DNA of 64,000 nt from Qipengyuania seohaensis (GCF_002795865.1 NZ_CP024920.1:62001-126000), one strand, 5' to 3'. Counted from the stretch's first letter, positions 31,882 through 47,293 are shown. The notes: generated by a model from the sequence alone, not told the origin. A program made the numbers and translations.

Positions 31882-32391
31882 ATGGCAGATAACGCCACCA
31901 CCAACGTCACCCCTATCAGCGCCGATAGCCAGCTCAGCGACGAGCAGAAGCGTGAGCGTCTGCGCAAGCGGATCGAAGCCGGCGAAAAGCGTAACGAAGA
32001 TCGCAGCTTCGCAGAGCAGGCGAAGGATGTTGCTGACAGCGCGGTCGATTTCGCCAAGAAGCACCCGGTCGCAACGGTGGCCGGCGCAGTCGTCGTCGGC
32101 CTCGCAATCGGTGCGATGACGCGCAGGGGCCGTGAACTCGGTCGTCGCGGTGGTTCGCTCGCTTCCTATGCGGCGGACGCAGCTCTTGCATACGGACTCT
32201 CGATCATCGACGAAGTCGGCGACAAGTTCGAGGACTACAGCGATGCGGCAGGCACCCAGGCACGCCGGTTGAAGCGCGACGCTGCCTATCGGGCCGATTC
32301 GCTCGGCGATACGCTGCGGGCCAGCGGCCGCAAGGCGAGCAGGAAATCTTCGCGCACCGTACGTGACCTCAAGGCGCGCGTCGGTCGCTAA
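31882..32391 (+). CDS. DUF883-like membrane-associated protein, fourth gene of cluster
   Basis: 169 residues. Charged N-terminal helix (LSDEQKRERLRKRIEAGEKR), then AKDVADSAVDFAKKHPVATV leading into a membrane segment (AGAVVVGLAIGAM), a second weak hydrophobic patch, and a basic C-terminal helix rich in Arg/Lys/Ser. The KHPVATVAGA segment resembles the DUF883 anchor, but placed centrally. Function unknown. CCGGAGAA lies upstream of the ATG. It has its own EcfG-type promoter and a terminator behind it. Confidence 0.7.
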   Translation: MADNATTNVTPISADSQLSDEQKRERLRKRIEAGEKRNEDRSFAEQAKDVADSAVDFAKKHPVATVAGAVVVGLAIGAMTRRGRELGRRGGSLASYAADAALAYGLSIIDEVGDKFEDYSDAAGTQARRLKRDAAYRADSLGDTLRASGRKASRKSSRTVRDLKARVGR

Positions 32392-32414
32392 GACATAAGT
32401 AGCAGTTCGATGCC

Positions 32415-32450
32415 AAAGCGGCGCGACGGGTTTTCCTGTCGCGCCGCTTT
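32415..32450 (+). terminator. Strong hairpin terminator after the YqjD-like cluster
   Basis: AAAGCGGCGCGACGGG and CCTGTCGCGCCGCTTT form a 16-pair stem (one G-T) around TTTT. A-tract and T-tract are built into the stem, so it may work in either direction. Confidence 0.8.
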
Positions 32451-32498
32451 CGCTATGGGCGACGCAAATCTCCTCCCCAAAATCGGAAAAAAGACATC

Positions 32499-32729
32499 AT
32501 GGAAGAAAAAGAGAGCAAGCAGACGCTCTACCTGGTCATGGGCGGGCGGGTCACCGATCCGCGCAGCGTCACCTTCAGTGACCCTGAGAGCATTCACGTC
32601 GCCGGCGTCTATTCGACCTACGAAGATGCCGAGAGCGCATGGCGCGGAAATGCCCAGCGCACGGTCGACGATGCCGAAATGAAATACGTCATCGTGCACC
32701 TTCACAAATTGCTCGATCCGGAAGCCTGA
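32499..32729 (+). CDS. DUF4170 domain-containing small protein
   Basis: 76 residues. LYLVMGGRVTD opens the domain; VYSTYEDAESAWRGNAQRTV then DDAEMKYVIV gives the conserved body of the alphaproteobacterial DUF4170 family. Soluble, function unknown. Followed after 7 bases by the GNAT gene. Confidence 0.85.
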   Translation: MEEKESKQTLYLVMGGRVTDPRSVTFSDPESIHVAGVYSTYEDAESAWRGNAQRTVDDAEMKYVIVHLHKLLDPEA

Positions 32730-32736
32730 CACCGGC

Positions 32737-33213
32737 GTGGCATATTCGATCCGGCCTTATCAGGATTCGGATGCAGAGGCTCTGGCTGCGGTTTGTCGTG
32801 CCGCAATCAAGGGGATCGGGCCAGAAGCCTATTCGGATGAGCAGGTCGATGTCTGGCTCTCGCGCCACCCGGGTGCCGAACTCTACCGCGAACGCGTGAG
32901 TAATGGTGCGACGATTTTCGTCGCTGCCAACGAAGCAGACGATCCGGTCGCCTATGCGCTGCTGGAGCCGGACGGCCACCTGGATCATCTCTACAATGAT
33001 CCTGCGCACACCCGCAAAGGCCTGGCGCTGAATCTGCTCGCGACCGCGTCGCTTTATGCCAAGCATCACGGCATCACCCGCCTCTACACAGAGGCGAGTG
33101 ACCTCGCCCGCCCCTCCTTCGAGGAGGCGGGTTACGTGGCTACGGAAAAGCGCGAATTCGAGATCGACGGGGTGCCGATCCACAATTGGGCGATGGAAAA
33201 AGCCATCGACTGA
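32737..33213 (+). CDS. GNAT-family N-acetyltransferase
   Basis: 158 residues. Acetyl-CoA-dependent acyltransferase fold: IRPYQDSDAEALAAVCRAAI at the N-terminus, LDHLYNDPAHTRKGLALNLL as the acetyl-CoA-binding motif A (the pattern R-K-G-x-A is a variant of Q/R-x-x-G-x-G/A), and FEEAGYVATEKREFEIDGVP near the end. GTG start. Substrate not predictable. Its last codons form one arm of a terminator shared with greA. Confidence 0.85.
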   Translation: MAYSIRPYQDSDAEALAAVCRAAIKGIGPEAYSDEQVDVWLSRHPGAELYRERVSNGATIFVAANEADDPVAYALLEPDGHLDHLYNDPAHTRKGLALNLLATASLYAKHHGITRLYTEASDLARPSFEEAGYVATEKREFEIDGVPIHNWAMEKAID

Positions 33214-33224
33214 CGGCTTTTTCC
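33195..33224. terminator. Bidirectional terminator between the GNAT gene and greA
   Basis: GGAAAAAGCC and GGCTTTTTCC form a perfect 10-base stem with a 10-base loop. The T-run lies in the right arm for the plus strand and in the left arm for the minus strand. The left arm overlaps the end of the GNAT coding region. Confidence 0.7.
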
Positions 33225-33225
33225 G

Positions 33226-33693
33226 TCAGATGAATTCGATCTTGTCGATAAGGTAGAACTTGTCGCCCGATGGAACGGTCACTTCGACTTCGTCTTCGAG
33301 CTGCTTGCCGATAAGCGCGCGCGCGATTGGCGAGGTATAGGAAAGTCGGCCCTTTGCTGCGTCTGCTTCGGTCTGTCCGACAATCTGGTACTTTACCGGT
33401 TTGTCGTTCTCATCGAGCAGGGTCACGGTCGCCCCGAAGACGACCTTATCGCCCGAAAGCGTGCTGGGGTCGATAATCTGGGCGCGGCTGATCTTGTCTT
33501 CCAGGTCACCGATCATGGCTTCGACCTGGCCCTGGCGTTCCTTGGCTGCGTGGTATTCGGCATTTTCCGAAAGATCGCCATGCGCGCGCGCTTCCTCGAT
33601 CGCGTCGACGATCTTCGGCCTTTCGGCGCGCAGCACCTTCAGATCGGCAGTGAGCTTCTCGTAGCCCTCGGCCAGCATCGGCACTTTTTCCAT
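33226..33693 (-). CDS. greA: Transcription elongation factor GreA
   Basis: Enters the RNA polymerase secondary channel and stimulates cleavage of backtracked RNA. 155 residues (E. coli 158). N-terminal coiled coil with the tip residues in [21 protein letters not shown]-terminal FKBP-like domain ([20 protein letters not shown]). The ATG at 33693 is preferred over an upstream in-frame start 42 bases away, since it gives the usual MEKVPML start. It follows carB on the same strand after 112 bases. Confidence 0.97.
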   Translation of the reverse strand: MEKVPMLAEGYEKLTADLKVLRAERPKIVDAIEEARAHGDLSENAEYHAAKERQGQVEAMIGDLEDKISRAQIIDPSTLSGDKVVFGATVTLLDENDKPVKYQIVGQTEADAAKGRLSYTSPIARALIGKQLEDEVEVTVPSGDKFYLIDKIEFI

Positions 33694-33805
33694 GGAACCC
33701 CAAATCCTTCCTGCTTGCCCTGCCCTCCGGGACAATTCGAACCCACCCGCGGGAAAAGCGGAGCGTGGAATGTTCGTCTGTCAGGAAAGTAGGCGTGTGT
33801 TCTGG

Positions 33806-37128
<3,323 letters not shown>

Positions 37129-37129
<1 letters not shown>

Positions 37130-37623
37130 TATGTGGCAAATCCGAGAATGAATTGAATCAAGTTAAGCGCCGCTAAGAACGCTGAAAGGGTAGGATGGGC
37201 GAGAAGATTGACAACTTCTCGCCACGGCACATTCGGCGCTTCGAGGAGCAGGATCACTGCTTCCACGCGTTTGCATGCGTTCATTCGAGTTTCGATGTCT
37301 GCATTTGACTGCATAATCGCCCCGAGCAAGCTATCTGCTTTCTCGCGTATGATCACCGAATGCTTGTGGCTAATTGCCTTGCTGAGCCCGGTCCAATCCG
37401 TACTGTCGATGGCTTGCTGAAGCTCGTGCTGCGAAGGTTTGTCCTTTTCGGCATCAAACCTCTCTTTTGCATCTGCGCCATTATCAGCGATAGTTTCTAT
37501 CGCTTTTTCTGCTGCTGCCCTCGTAGGAAATCCACCAGTAGAAAACAGAACTTCATCATCTTCGGAGAAACGCACGCGGTATTCACCCGCTTTGTCCTTG
37601 TAGATCATGAAGGATGAGGTCAC
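37129..37623 (-). CDS. DUF1508 (YegP-type) protein inserted between carA and carB
   Basis: 164 residues. The N-terminal ~55 match the YegP/DUF1508 pattern ([20 protein letters not shown], then [14 protein letters not shown]). The rest is not recognised: a charged helical part and a hydrophobic C-terminus ([17 protein letters not shown]) that may touch the membrane. GTG at 37623 overlaps the carA stop (GTGA) and the TAA overlaps the carB start (TAATG), so it is embedded in the translational unit. G+C is near 50% (hand count 210 of 420 bases over 37141-37560) against about 65-70% in carA, which suggests recent acquisition. Confidence 0.8.
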
Positions 37624-38798
37624 CCCAACATCCCCACGAATTTCTCGAAAAGATAGAAACTGTCCTGCGGGCCGGGGCTCGCCTCGGGGTGGTACTGCAC
37701 GCCGAACGCCTTCTTGCCCTTGATCGAGATCCCGCAATTGGTGCCGTCGAAGAGCGAGACGTGGGTCTGCTCCACACCTTCTGGAAGCGTGTCGACATCG
37801 ACTGCGAAGCCGTGGTTCATGCTGGTGATCTCGACGAGGCCTTCGCTGTCACCCCACTCGCTGCCGACGCGCTGGACGGGGTGGTTGGCGCCGCGGTGGC
37901 CCTGGAACATCTTGGCAGTCTTGGCCCCAGCCGCGAGGCCGAGCATCTGGTGGCCGAGGCAAATGCCGAACAGCGGCACGTCGGCGTCCAGAAGCCCCGT
38001 GATGACCGGCACGGCATATTCGCCGGTTGCCGCCGGATCGCCCGGACCGTTGGAGAGGAACACGCCGTCGGGCCTCAGCGCCATGACCTCGTCCAGCGAG
38101 GTGCGCGCAGGCACGACAGTGACCTTGGCCCCTGCTTTCACGAGGTTGCGGAAGATATTGTCCTTCGCGCCGTAATCGATGGCGACTACGTGCGGCTTGG
38201 CAGCAGTCCCCTCGGTATATCCGAAGCCGAGCTGCCAGTGGCCGCCCTTCCAGTCTTCCTGCCCTTCGCGGGTCACGCCGGGGACGAGGTCGAGGCCTTC
38301 GAGCCCGCTCCATTCCGCGGCCTGCTTCTTCAGGGCCTTCATGTCGAACTCGCCGCGCGGATTGTGCGCGATGACCGCGTTCGGAGCGCCGTTGAGGCGA
38401 ATGCGGCGGGTGAGAGCGCGGGTGTCCACGCCCGACAGGCCGATCTTGCCGTGGGCGATCATCCAGTCGACGAATTCCTGCTGTGCGCGGAAATTGGACT
38501 GCGGCGTCACTTCCTGCCGCACGATGCAGCCGACGGCACCCAGCCCGCGACTCTCATGGTCTTCCTCGTTGGCACCGACATTGCCGATATGCGGGAAAGT
38601 GAAGGTGACGATCTGGCTGTCGTAGGAGGGATCGGTCATCACCTCCTGGTAACCGGTCATCGCCGTATTGAAGCACACTTCGCCGACGGCCGATCCGGAA
38701 GCGCCGAAGCCCTTGCCCCAGATGCAGGTTCCGTCCGCGAAGACGAGGACTCCCGTCGCGCCTTTGGGTTGCGCGTGCGAGAATGCGGGCAGGGCCAT
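37620..38798 (-). CDS. carA: Carbamoyl-phosphate synthase small subunit
   Basis: Glutamine amidotransferase subunit that channels ammonia to CarB. 392 residues (E. coli 382). N-terminal CPSase domain (GYQEVMTDPSYDSQIVTFTF) and a class I amidotransferase domain with the Cys nucleophile in FGICLGHQMLGLAAG and the His-Glu pair in VQYHPEASPGP. First gene of the carA-DUF1508-carB unit; divergent from yqeY. Confidence 0.98.
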   Translation of the reverse strand: MALPAFSHAQPKGATGVLVFADGTCIWGKGFGASGSAVGEVCFNTAMTGYQEVMTDPSYDSQIVTFTFPHIGNVGANEEDHESRGLGAVGCIVRQEVTPQSNFRAQQEFVDWMIAHGKIGLSGVDTRALTRRIRLNGAPNAVIAHNPRGEFDMKALKKQAAEWSGLEGLDLVPGVTREGQEDWKGGHWQLGFGYTEGTAAKPHVVAIDYGAKDNIFRNLVKAGAKVTVVPARTSLDEVMALRPDGVFLSNGPGDPAATGEYAVPVITGLLDADVPLFGICLGHQMLGLAAGAKTAKMFQGHRGANHPVQRVGSEWGDSEGLVEITSMNHGFAVDVDTLPEGVEQTHVSLFDGTNCGISIKGKKAFGVQYHPEASPGPQDSFYLFEKFVGMLG

Positions 38799-38949
38799 GG
38801 GGGCTCTCCGAGTCAGGGGTTTCCGGCGATGTCGCTAAGCCATGGCCGCTATAGGTGCAGCGCGCGCCCGTCAAGCGGAACACTTGGCTTTGCGCCAGCT
38901 TGCCTTACATGAGACCCGAACCATCCACAGATTAGCGTTACGAGGCCCC

Positions 38950-39402
38950 ATGCTCCGCGAAAAGATCCAGACCGAAACCGTCACCGCCATGAAGGCCAAG
39001 GACAAGGAACGGACCGCCGCGCTCCGCCTGATCGGTGCGAAGATCAAGGATCGCGATATCGAGCTGCGCACTTCGGACAAGAAGCCGGAAGACGACGAAC
39101 TCGTCACCGATGTGCTGATGAAAATGGCCAAGCAGCGCCGCGAATCGATTGCCATGTACGAAGACGGCGGCCGGCAGGAACTGGCCGACAAGGAAAAGGC
39201 CGAACTGGTCGTGATCGAGGAATTCCTGCCCAAGCAGATGAGCGAGGATGAAACCCGCGCCGCCATCGCCCAGATCAAGGCCGACACCGGTGCCGAAGGC
39301 ATGAAGGACATGGGCAAGGTCATGGGCGAATTGAAAGCGCGCCACGGTGCGACGCTCGACATGAGCAAGGCTAGCGGCCTTGTAAAGGAGGCGCTGTCGT
39401 GA
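38950..39402 (+). CDS. GatB/YqeY domain-containing protein
   Basis: 150 residues starting MLREKIQTETVTAMKAKDKE. The YqeY fold is the tRNA-interacting domain also found at the C-terminus of GatB: helical N-half, then EFLPKQMSEDETRAAI and the short Ala-rich helical bundle ending MSKASGLVKEALS. Possibly linked to tRNA-dependent amidation, unproven. The ATG at 38950 is favoured because upstream in-frame codons encode a basic, non-homologous stretch. In many genomes yqeY precedes dnaG, as here. Confidence 0.88.
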   Translation: MLREKIQTETVTAMKAKDKERTAALRLIGAKIKDRDIELRTSDKKPEDDELVTDVLMKMAKQRRESIAMYEDGGRQELADKEKAELVVIEEFLPKQMSEDETRAAIAQIKADTGAEGMKDMGKVMGELKARHGATLDMSKASGLVKEALS

Positions 39403-40091
39403 AGCGCCTGCTACTACTGGCCGCACCCCTCGTCCTCGCCGCTTGCGGTTCGAGCGAGTCGGACCCCGCGCCGACGCCGACACCCACCCCTTCCCAGCCC
39501 CGGACGCTGGTCGCAGCGGACCTCGATCTGTCGACTTTGGGTGCCAAGATCGTCGGTCCCCAGGGTCCTGAAATCGAAACGGTTTTGAGCGCAGGTAGCG
39601 CCCAGATCGGTGAGATGGTCAGCTTCGTCGCTTGCCCCGAAGGCGTGGAAACGTGCGAACCCGGCCAGATGCCGGAAGGCACGATCTACACCTACGTCCA
39701 CCAGATCACCTTGGCCCAGAATAACGAGGCCACCCAGGATGCGGCGATCACCGGCCCCGAAGTCGTCGAAAGTCCCCCCTCCCTCTTCCGTACGACCGAA
39801 AAAGCGCATGGCTTCAATGCGGCAGTCGGTTACTCCAGCGCACAGGCACTCGACGCCTTGGGAAGCGAAGACGCAATCGCGATTACCAGCGATGATGGAC
39901 GCTTGATCTGGCGTGTCGTCGAAGGTGGCGGCTGGCAGCCCGGTTCGACGATCACCTTCTGGTGGCAATCGACACTTCCACCGGCTGGTCCGGCCGACGC
40001 CTACCTCCTGGAAGTGGAAGGCAGCCAGTCCATCGCGCGCGGTCCCTACCCGGCAGAGGAAAAATCCCCCGCCGGCACTTCCGCAAACTAG
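39399..40091 (+). CDS. Hypothetical lipoprotein between yqeY and dnaG
   Basis: 230 residues. Lipobox LAAC (Cys16), then a Pro/Thr linker (PTPTPTPSQP), and a soluble domain of unknown family with two Cys (FVACPEGVETCEPG). GTG start overlaps the yqeY stop (GTGA). Probably anchored in the envelope. Nothing in the sequence tells its function. Confidence 0.75.
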   Translation: MKRLLLLAAPLVLAACGSSESDPAPTPTPTPSQPRTLVAADLDLSTLGAKIVGPQGPEIETVLSAGSAQIGEMVSFVACPEGVETCEPGQMPEGTIYTYVHQITLAQNNEATQDAAITGPEVVESPPSLFRTTEKAHGFNAAVGYSSAQALDALGSEDAIAITSDDGRLIWRVVEGGGWQPGSTITFWWQSTLPPAGPADAYLLEVEGSQSIARGPYPAEEKSPAGTSAN

Positions 40092-40122
40092 CCGCGGCGA
40101 CGCACAGGCAGTAGGAGAGGTC

Positions 40123-42024
40123 ATGGCCCTCTCACCCCAATGGCTGGACGAATTGCGTATGCGGACCACGCTGTCGGCCGTAATCGGTCGCACCGTGCGT
40201 CTGACCAAGGCAGGGCGTGAGTTCAAGGCCTGCTGCCCCTTTCACAACGAGAAGACGCCCAGCTTCTACGTCAATGACGAGAAGGGGTTCTATCACTGCT
40301 TCGGATGCGAGGCGCATGGCGATGCCATCCGATGGCTGACCGACCAGCGCGGCATGCCATTCATGGACGCGGTCAAGGAACTTGCGGCAGAAGCGGGCAT
40401 GGAAGTCCCCGCCCCCGATCCGCAGGCCGCCAAGCGCGCCGAAAAGCGTGCCAGCCTGCACGACGTCACGGCAGCGGCGCAGGACTGGTTCGAAGCCAAT
40501 CTAAGGAGTGCCGACGGAGCGGCAGCCCGAGCGTATCTCTCGCGCAGGGGCTTCTCCGACAAGACGATGCGCGAATTCGGGTTCGGATACGCTCCGCAGA
40601 ACCGGCAGGCTTCGAAAGCCGCCCTCTCGCGGTTCGACCAGCAGATGCTGATCGAAGCCGGAATGCGGATCGAGGTCGAGGGCAAGGATCCCTACGACCG
40701 CTTTCGTGCGCGGCTGATGCTCCCGATCCACGATGCCCGCGGCCGAGTCATCGCCTTTGGTGGACGCATCCTCGACAGCGAAAGCAATCCCAACGCGCCG
40801 AAGTACCTCAACTCTCCCGATACGCCGCTGTTCGACAAGGGTCGCACGCTTTACAACCTGCACCGTGCCGCGCCAGCGGCGCGCCAGACCGGCCGGATCA
40901 TCGTCGTCGAAGGATATATGGACGCGATCGCGCTGGCGAATGCAGGTATCGCAGAGGCCGTCGCGCCGCTGGGTACGGCGCTGACCGAAAACCAGATCGA
41001 ACTCCTGTGGCGGCAGGTCGAACGACCGATCCTGTGCTTCGACGGCGACAATGCCGGACAACGCGCCGCGATGCGCGCCATCGAACGTGCCCTGCCGATG
41101 CTGCGCCCCGGTCATTCGCTTTCGATAGTCAGGCTACCTGCCGGAATGGACCCCGATGATCTGATCAGGGAAAGAGGCGTGTCGGCGATCGAAGAGATGC
41201 TATCCAGTCCGGCAAGCCTCCTCGACACCTTGTGGGAGTTCGAAAAAGCCGCCGCACCGCTCAACTCGCCGGAAGAAAAGGCAGGGCTGAAGGCGCGCCT
41301 GATGGACCACGTGGAAGCGATCGCGCACCCCGATATCCGTGCGCTCTACAAGCGGGAACTCAGCCAGCGCTTTTCCGATTTTGCCTTTCCTCCCCGCCCG
41401 CAGCGTGAGTTCAAGCCGCGCGGGGAATGGAAGAAAGGCGGTTTCAAAGCGGTTTCTCCCCAACTTTCCGCCGACGCCGAACGGCGATTGAAACACGCCA
41501 TAGAAGGCGGATCGCGCGACACTCTCGCAAGCGCCGTAATCCACGGTATGCTGCGCCATCCAGGCGAAATCGCCCGCCACGAGGCAGCCCTCGCCCGTGT
41601 CGCGCAAAGTGACCGAAATGTCGGTTCGGCCATAGATTCGCTTCTTGCCGCAGCGGAAACGCTTGATTCGCACGCGCAATCGCCCATATCGCTACCCGAA
41701 GGCCTACCCGCCCCACCGGCAAACATCCGCTTCGCCTTTCTCGATGAAGGCACTGATCCGGTAGACGCGTGCGAGGAACTGGCCGAAGCCGTGTCTCTGC
41801 TGGTCGAAAGGCCGGCACTCGAAGCCGCGTTGGCAGCAGCGACCGCGCGTTTCGAGAGCGACCCCGAAGGGGCTTTCGTGGAACAGCAGCAATTGCTGAA
41901 ACGGAAGCTGGAATTCGAGGCGCGACTCGGGCAAATGGCAAGCCGCAAGGCCGCTTCGGCGACCGCAAAAGATTCAGATGCCGCGCAGGACCCGGAACCT
42001 GGTAGCGGCGCAAGTACGGACTGA
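40123..42024 (+). CDS. dnaG: DNA primase
   Basis: Makes RNA primers at the replication fork. 633 residues. CHC2 zinc finger (CCPFHNEKTPSFYV to YHCFGCEAHGD, about 40-64), RNA-polymerase core, TOPRIM with IIVVEGYMDAIAL and CFDGDNAGQRAAMRAI, and a C-terminal helicase-binding region. The ATG at 40123 follows AGGAGAGG. Precedes rpoD, as in the widely conserved primase-sigma pair. Confidence 0.97.
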   Translation: MALSPQWLDELRMRTTLSAVIGRTVRLTKAGREFKACCPFHNEKTPSFYVNDEKGFYHCFGCEAHGDAIRWLTDQRGMPFMDAVKELAAEAGMEVPAPDPQAAKRAEKRASLHDVTAAAQDWFEANLRSADGAAARAYLSRRGFSDKTMREFGFGYAPQNRQASKAALSRFDQQMLIEAGMRIEVEGKDPYDRFRARLMLPIHDARGRVIAFGGRILDSESNPNAPKYLNSPDTPLFDKGRTLYNLHRAAPAARQTGRIIVVEGYMDAIALANAGIAEAVAPLGTALTENQIELLWRQVERPILCFDGDNAGQRAAMRAIERALPMLRPGHSLSIVRLPAGMDPDDLIRERGVSAIEEMLSSPASLLDTLWEFEKAAAPLNSPEEKAGLKARLMDHVEAIAHPDIRALYKRELSQRFSDFAFPPRPQREFKPRGEWKKGGFKAVSPQLSADAERRLKHAIEGGSRDTLASAVIHGMLRHPGEIARHEAALARVAQSDRNVGSAIDSLLAAAETLDSHAQSPISLPEGLPAPPANIRFAFLDEGTDPVDACEELAEAVSLLVERPALEAALAAATARFESDPEGAFVEQQQLLKRKLEFEARLGQMASRKAASATAKDSDAAQDPEPGSGASTD

Positions 42025-42033
42025 TTGCTCTTT

Positions 42034-44040
<2,007 letters not shown>

Positions 44041-44070
44041 AATTTGCCGTTCAATCGGTGATTTCAGGTT

Positions 44071-44097
44071 CGGCCCGCTGGCAATCAGCGGGCCGTT
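44071..44097 (+). terminator. Rho-independent terminator after rpoD
   Basis: CGGCCCGCTG and CAGCGGGCCG form a perfect 10-base stem around GCAAT, followed by TTT. Confidence 0.8.
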
Positions 44098-44113
44098 TCC
44101 GTAAGGGGATGCC

Positions 44114-44551
44114 ATGCGTATCGCCATTGCCTCCGACCACGCCGCGATCGACCTCAAGGCCGAACTGCGCGATTGGCTCATCGAACAGGGACACGAGGTC
44201 GCCGACCTTGGCCCGGACACGACCGACAGCGTCGATTATCCCGATTTCGGCTACAAGCTGGCCGGCGTCGTTGCCGATGGAACGGCAGAGCGCGGAATCG
44301 CTCTGTGCGGATCGGGCATCGGCATCTCCATTTCGGTCAATCGCAATCCCGCGGTGCGTTGCGCTCTCGTCTCGGAGCCGCTTTCTGCCTCACTGTGCCG
44401 TGAGCATAACGATGCAAACTGCATTGCGATGGGCGCGCGCCTGACGGGTAGCGACATGGCAAAGGCGTGCGTTACCGCATTCCTCGAAACCGAATTCGCA
44501 GGCGGGCGCCACCAGCGCCGCGTCGACAAGCTCTCCAACCCGGAAAACTGA
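44114..44551 (+). CDS. rpiB: Ribose-5-phosphate isomerase B
   Basis: Interconverts ribose-5-phosphate and ribulose-5-phosphate. 145 residues. [14 protein letters not shown] (Asp/His phosphate site), [12 protein letters not shown], the catalytic Cys in [17 protein letters not shown], and [19 protein letters not shown] upstream. Precedes glyA by two bases (same order in many alphaproteobacteria). Confidence 0.96.
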   Translation: MRIAIASDHAAIDLKAELRDWLIEQGHEVADLGPDTTDSVDYPDFGYKLAGVVADGTAERGIALCGSGIGISISVNRNPAVRCALVSEPLSASLCREHNDANCIAMGARLTGSDMAKACVTAFLETEFAGGRHQRRVDKLSNPEN

Positions 44552-44553
44552 TC

Positions 44554-45867
44554 ATGGCAACCCAGGCAGCAGATACCCAACGCGACCCGATGGACCGTTT
44601 CTGGCACGACACGCTGGAACAGGCGGATCCGCAAATTCACGCCGCTATCCGCAATGAACTGGCACGCCAGCAGGACAAGATCGAGCTTATCGCGAGCGAA
44701 AACATCGCGTCGACGGCTGTGCTCGAGGCGACCGGCAGCGTCTTCACCAACAAGTACGCCGAAGGCTATCCCGGCAAGCGGTACTACGGTGGCTGCGACT
44801 ATGCCGACGTAGTAGAAACACTGGCAATTGATCGCGCCAAGCAATTATTTGGTTGTAACTTTGCCAATGTGCAGCCCAATTCGGGAAGCCAGATGAACCA
44901 GGCCGTATTCCTGGCTCTTCTCCAGCCCGGCGACACCTTCATGGGCCTCGACCTGAACTCGGGCGGCCACCTCACCCACGGCTCACCGGTCAACATGAGT
45001 GGCAAGTGGTTCAACCCGGTCAGTTATGGCGTTCGCAAGGGCGACGAACTGATCGACATGGATGAAGTGATGGCCACGGCGAAGCAACACAAGCCGAAGC
45101 TCATCATCGCAGGCGGTACCGCATACTCGCGCGTCTGGGACTGGGAAGCATTCCGCAAGGTGGCCGATGAAGTCGGCGCAATCCTGATGGTCGACATGAG
45201 CCACATTTCCGGCCTCGTCGCCGGAGGCGCGCACCCCTCGCCCTTCCCCCATGCCGATGTCGTCACCACGACCACTCACAAGAGCCTGCGCGGCCCGCGT
45301 TCGGGCGTCATCCTGTGGAACGACGAAGAACTGACCAAACCGCTCAACATGGCAGTCTTCCCGGGCATGCAGGGCGGTCCGCTGATGCATGTCGTCGCGG
45401 CAAAGGCCGTCGCATTCGGCGAAGCCCTGCGCCCCGACTTCAAGGATTACGCGCACCGCGTGGTAGAGAACGCCCGCGCCCTAGCCCGGGGTATCGAGGC
45501 GAATGGCCTGCGGGTCGTCTCGGGCGGCACGGACAATCACTCCATGCTTGTCGACCTCACGGCCAAGGATGTGACCGGCAAAGCTGCAGAGGCCGGTCTC
45601 GACCGCGCCTGGCTCACCTGCAACAAGAACGGCATCCCGTACGATACGCGCAGCCCCTTCGTGACGAGCGGCATCCGCCTCGGCACGCCCGCAGGCACCA
45701 CGCGCGGGTTTGGACCGGCAGAATTCGAGACCATCGGCAAGCTGATTTGCGAAGTCGTGGACGGGCTGTCTCGCAACGGTCCCGAGGGCGACGGCCAGGT
45801 CGAGGAAAGCGTGCGCGGCCGTGTGTCGGAACTGTGTGCAAATTTCCCGGTCTATCCGGGCCGCTGA
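44554..45867 (+). CDS. glyA: Serine hydroxymethyltransferase
   Basis: PLP enzyme that converts serine and tetrahydrofolate to glycine and methylene-THF. 437 residues. [20 protein letters not shown], the PLP Lys in [16 protein letters not shown], and [16 protein letters not shown]. The start at 44554 is two bases after the rpiB stop; a longer in-frame extension overlapping rpiB is rejected. Followed by a small membrane protein and nrdR. Confidence 0.98.
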   Translation: MATQAADTQRDPMDRFWHDTLEQADPQIHAAIRNELARQQDKIELIASENIASTAVLEATGSVFTNKYAEGYPGKRYYGGCDYADVVETLAIDRAKQLFGCNFANVQPNSGSQMNQAVFLALLQPGDTFMGLDLNSGGHLTHGSPVNMSGKWFNPVSYGVRKGDELIDMDEVMATAKQHKPKLIIAGGTAYSRVWDWEAFRKVADEVGAILMVDMSHISGLVAGGAHPSPFPHADVVTTTTHKSLRGPRSGVILWNDEELTKPLNMAVFPGMQGGPLMHVVAAKAVAFGEALRPDFKDYAHRVVENARALARGIEANGLRVVSGGTDNHSMLVDLTAKDVTGKAAEAGLDRAWLTCNKNGIPYDTRSPFVTSGIRLGTPAGTTRGFGPAEFETIGKLICEVVDGLSRNGPEGDGQVEESVRGRVSELCANFPVYPGR

Positions 45868-45878
45868 GGAAATCGACG

Positions 45879-46103
45879 ATGGATGACAAGGACCCGCAAC
45901 ACCAGGATCACGACCTGCTCCCCGACGCGCGGGACGAGCTCAAGGCAATGATGAAGGAGGGTGTCGACCACCCTTCGACCAAGCCGGTTCTGACCGGCGC
46001 GGCCATCGGTGCGGTTGCCGGCTGGGTCCTGCCGGTCGTCGGACCGATCATCGGCGGCGTCGCTGGTGCCGGACTGATGCTCTACAAGCGCCTGAGACCG
46101 TAA
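45879..46103 (+). CDS. Small glycine-zipper-like membrane protein
   Basis: 74 residues. Charged N-terminal 40 residues ([20 protein letters not shown]), then [20 protein letters not shown] followed by [15 protein letters not shown], a Gly-rich hydrophobic hairpin. GAGGAAA precedes the ATG. Lies between glyA (11 bases) and nrdR (1 base), so it is in the same transcript. No family name known to me. Confidence 0.75.
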   Translation: MDDKDPQHQDHDLLPDARDELKAMMKEGVDHPSTKPVLTGAAIGAVAGWVLPVVGPIIGGVAGAGLMLYKRLRP

Positions 46104-46104
46104 A

Positions 46105-46575
46105 ATGCGCTGTCCTTTCTGCGCATTCGACGACACCCAGGTTAAGGACAGTCGTCCGACGGAGGATTCCACGTCGATCCGCCGCCGGCGCCAGTGCTCC
46201 AGCTGCGGCGCCCGGTTCACTACCTTCGAACGGGTGCAGCTGCGCGAAGTGACCGTGGTCAAATCCGGCGACCGGCGAGAAGCTTTCGAGCGCGCGAAGC
46301 TCGAACAATCCATCTCCCTCGCCTGTCGCAAGCGCGATGTGTCGCCAGAACGGATCGACCAACTGGTTTCCGGCATCCAGCGCCAGGTCGAAACCGCCGG
46401 CGAAGCCGAAATTGCATCGCAGCGCATCGGCGAGATGGTCATGGACGGGCTGCGCCAGCTGGATTCGGTAGCTTATATCCGCTTCGCTTCGGTCTATCGC
46501 GACTTCAGCGAGGCCCGCGATTTCGAAGAATTCGCCAGCACGGTGCAGGAAGCCGCAGCAAATGAGCGAGGCTGA
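46105..46575 (+). CDS. nrdR: Transcriptional repressor NrdR
   Basis: Zinc-ribbon and ATP-cone protein that represses ribonucleotide reductase genes when dATP is high. 156 residues. Zinc ribbon MRCPFC...CSSCG (Cys pairs near 3-6 and 31-34) followed by RFTTFERV, then the ATP-cone ([20 protein letters not shown]). Overlaps trmJ by 14 bases. glyA-nrdR is a common alphaproteobacterial order. Confidence 0.97.
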   Translation: MRCPFCAFDDTQVKDSRPTEDSTSIRRRRQCSSCGARFTTFERVQLREVTVVKSGDRREAFERAKLEQSISLACRKRDVSPERIDQLVSGIQRQVETAGEAEIASQRIGEMVMDGLRQLDSVAYIRFASVYRDFSEARDFEEFASTVQEAAANERG

Positions 46576-47293
46576 ACTCCGCAAGCCGGTCATCGTGCTT
46601 GTCCGACCGCAGCTTGGCGAGAATATCGGCAAGGCAGCGCGGGCGATGCTGAATTTCGGGCTTTCCGAGCTGCGATTGGTCGAACCGCGAGACGGCTGGC
46701 CCAATCCTTCAGCCGGGCCCGCCGCATCGGGCGCGGACATCGTGCTCGAGAATGCACAGGTATACTCGACCACCGCAGAAGCCGTGGCCGATTGCGGCCA
46801 TGTCTACGCCACGACCGTCCGCAAGCGCGGCGTGACGAAACCCGTCGTGACGCCGGAAGAAGCGGCATCGGAAATGGCAGTTGCAGCCGGACGCAGCGCG
46901 ATCCTGTTCGGTCCGGAACGCTCCGGGCTGGAGACCGAGGACGTGGCACTGGCCCGCGCGATCCTGACCGTTCCGATCAACCCCGAATTCGGATCGCTCA
47001 ATCTCGCGCAGGCGGTGATCCTTTGCGCCTACGAGTGGAGCAAGCACGAATCGCTGGCCCAGCCGACGCAGGAAGACCTCTTGCCGCCGGCCCCGCAGGA
47101 AGAGCTGGAGGGGCTGATCGGCCACTTTGAAAGCATGCTGGAGCCGAACGGTTACTTCCTCCCGGAAGCACGCGCCGATTCCACGCGGCGGACCTTGCGC
47201 GGGGTGCTGACGAAACCCGGCTGGAACCACCTGGAGGTTCGCACCCTTCGTGGAGTGCTGTCATCGCTTCAGCGAAAACCGCGCGGGGATTGA
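46562..47293 (+). CDS. trmJ: RNA methyltransferase, TrmJ-type (SpoU/TrmH superfamily)
   Basis: Likely 2'-O-methylation of nucleoside 32 in the tRNA anticodon loop. 243 residues. SPOUT knot: [60 protein letters not shown]. The C-terminal ~75 residues are a helical extension typical of TrmJ. The ATG lies inside the 3' end of nrdR. The assignment among SpoU members is by motif and length. Confidence 0.85.
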   Translation: MSEAELRKPVIVLVRPQLGENIGKAARAMLNFGLSELRLVEPRDGWPNPSAGPAASGADIVLENAQVYSTTAEAVADCGHVYATTVRKRGVTKPVVTPEEAASEMAVAAGRSAILFGPERSGLETEDVALARAILTVPINPEFGSLNLAQAVILCAYEWSKHESLAQPTQEDLLPPAPQEELEGLIGHFESMLEPNGYFLPEARADSTRRTLRGVLTKPGWNHLEVRTLRGVLSSLQRKPRGD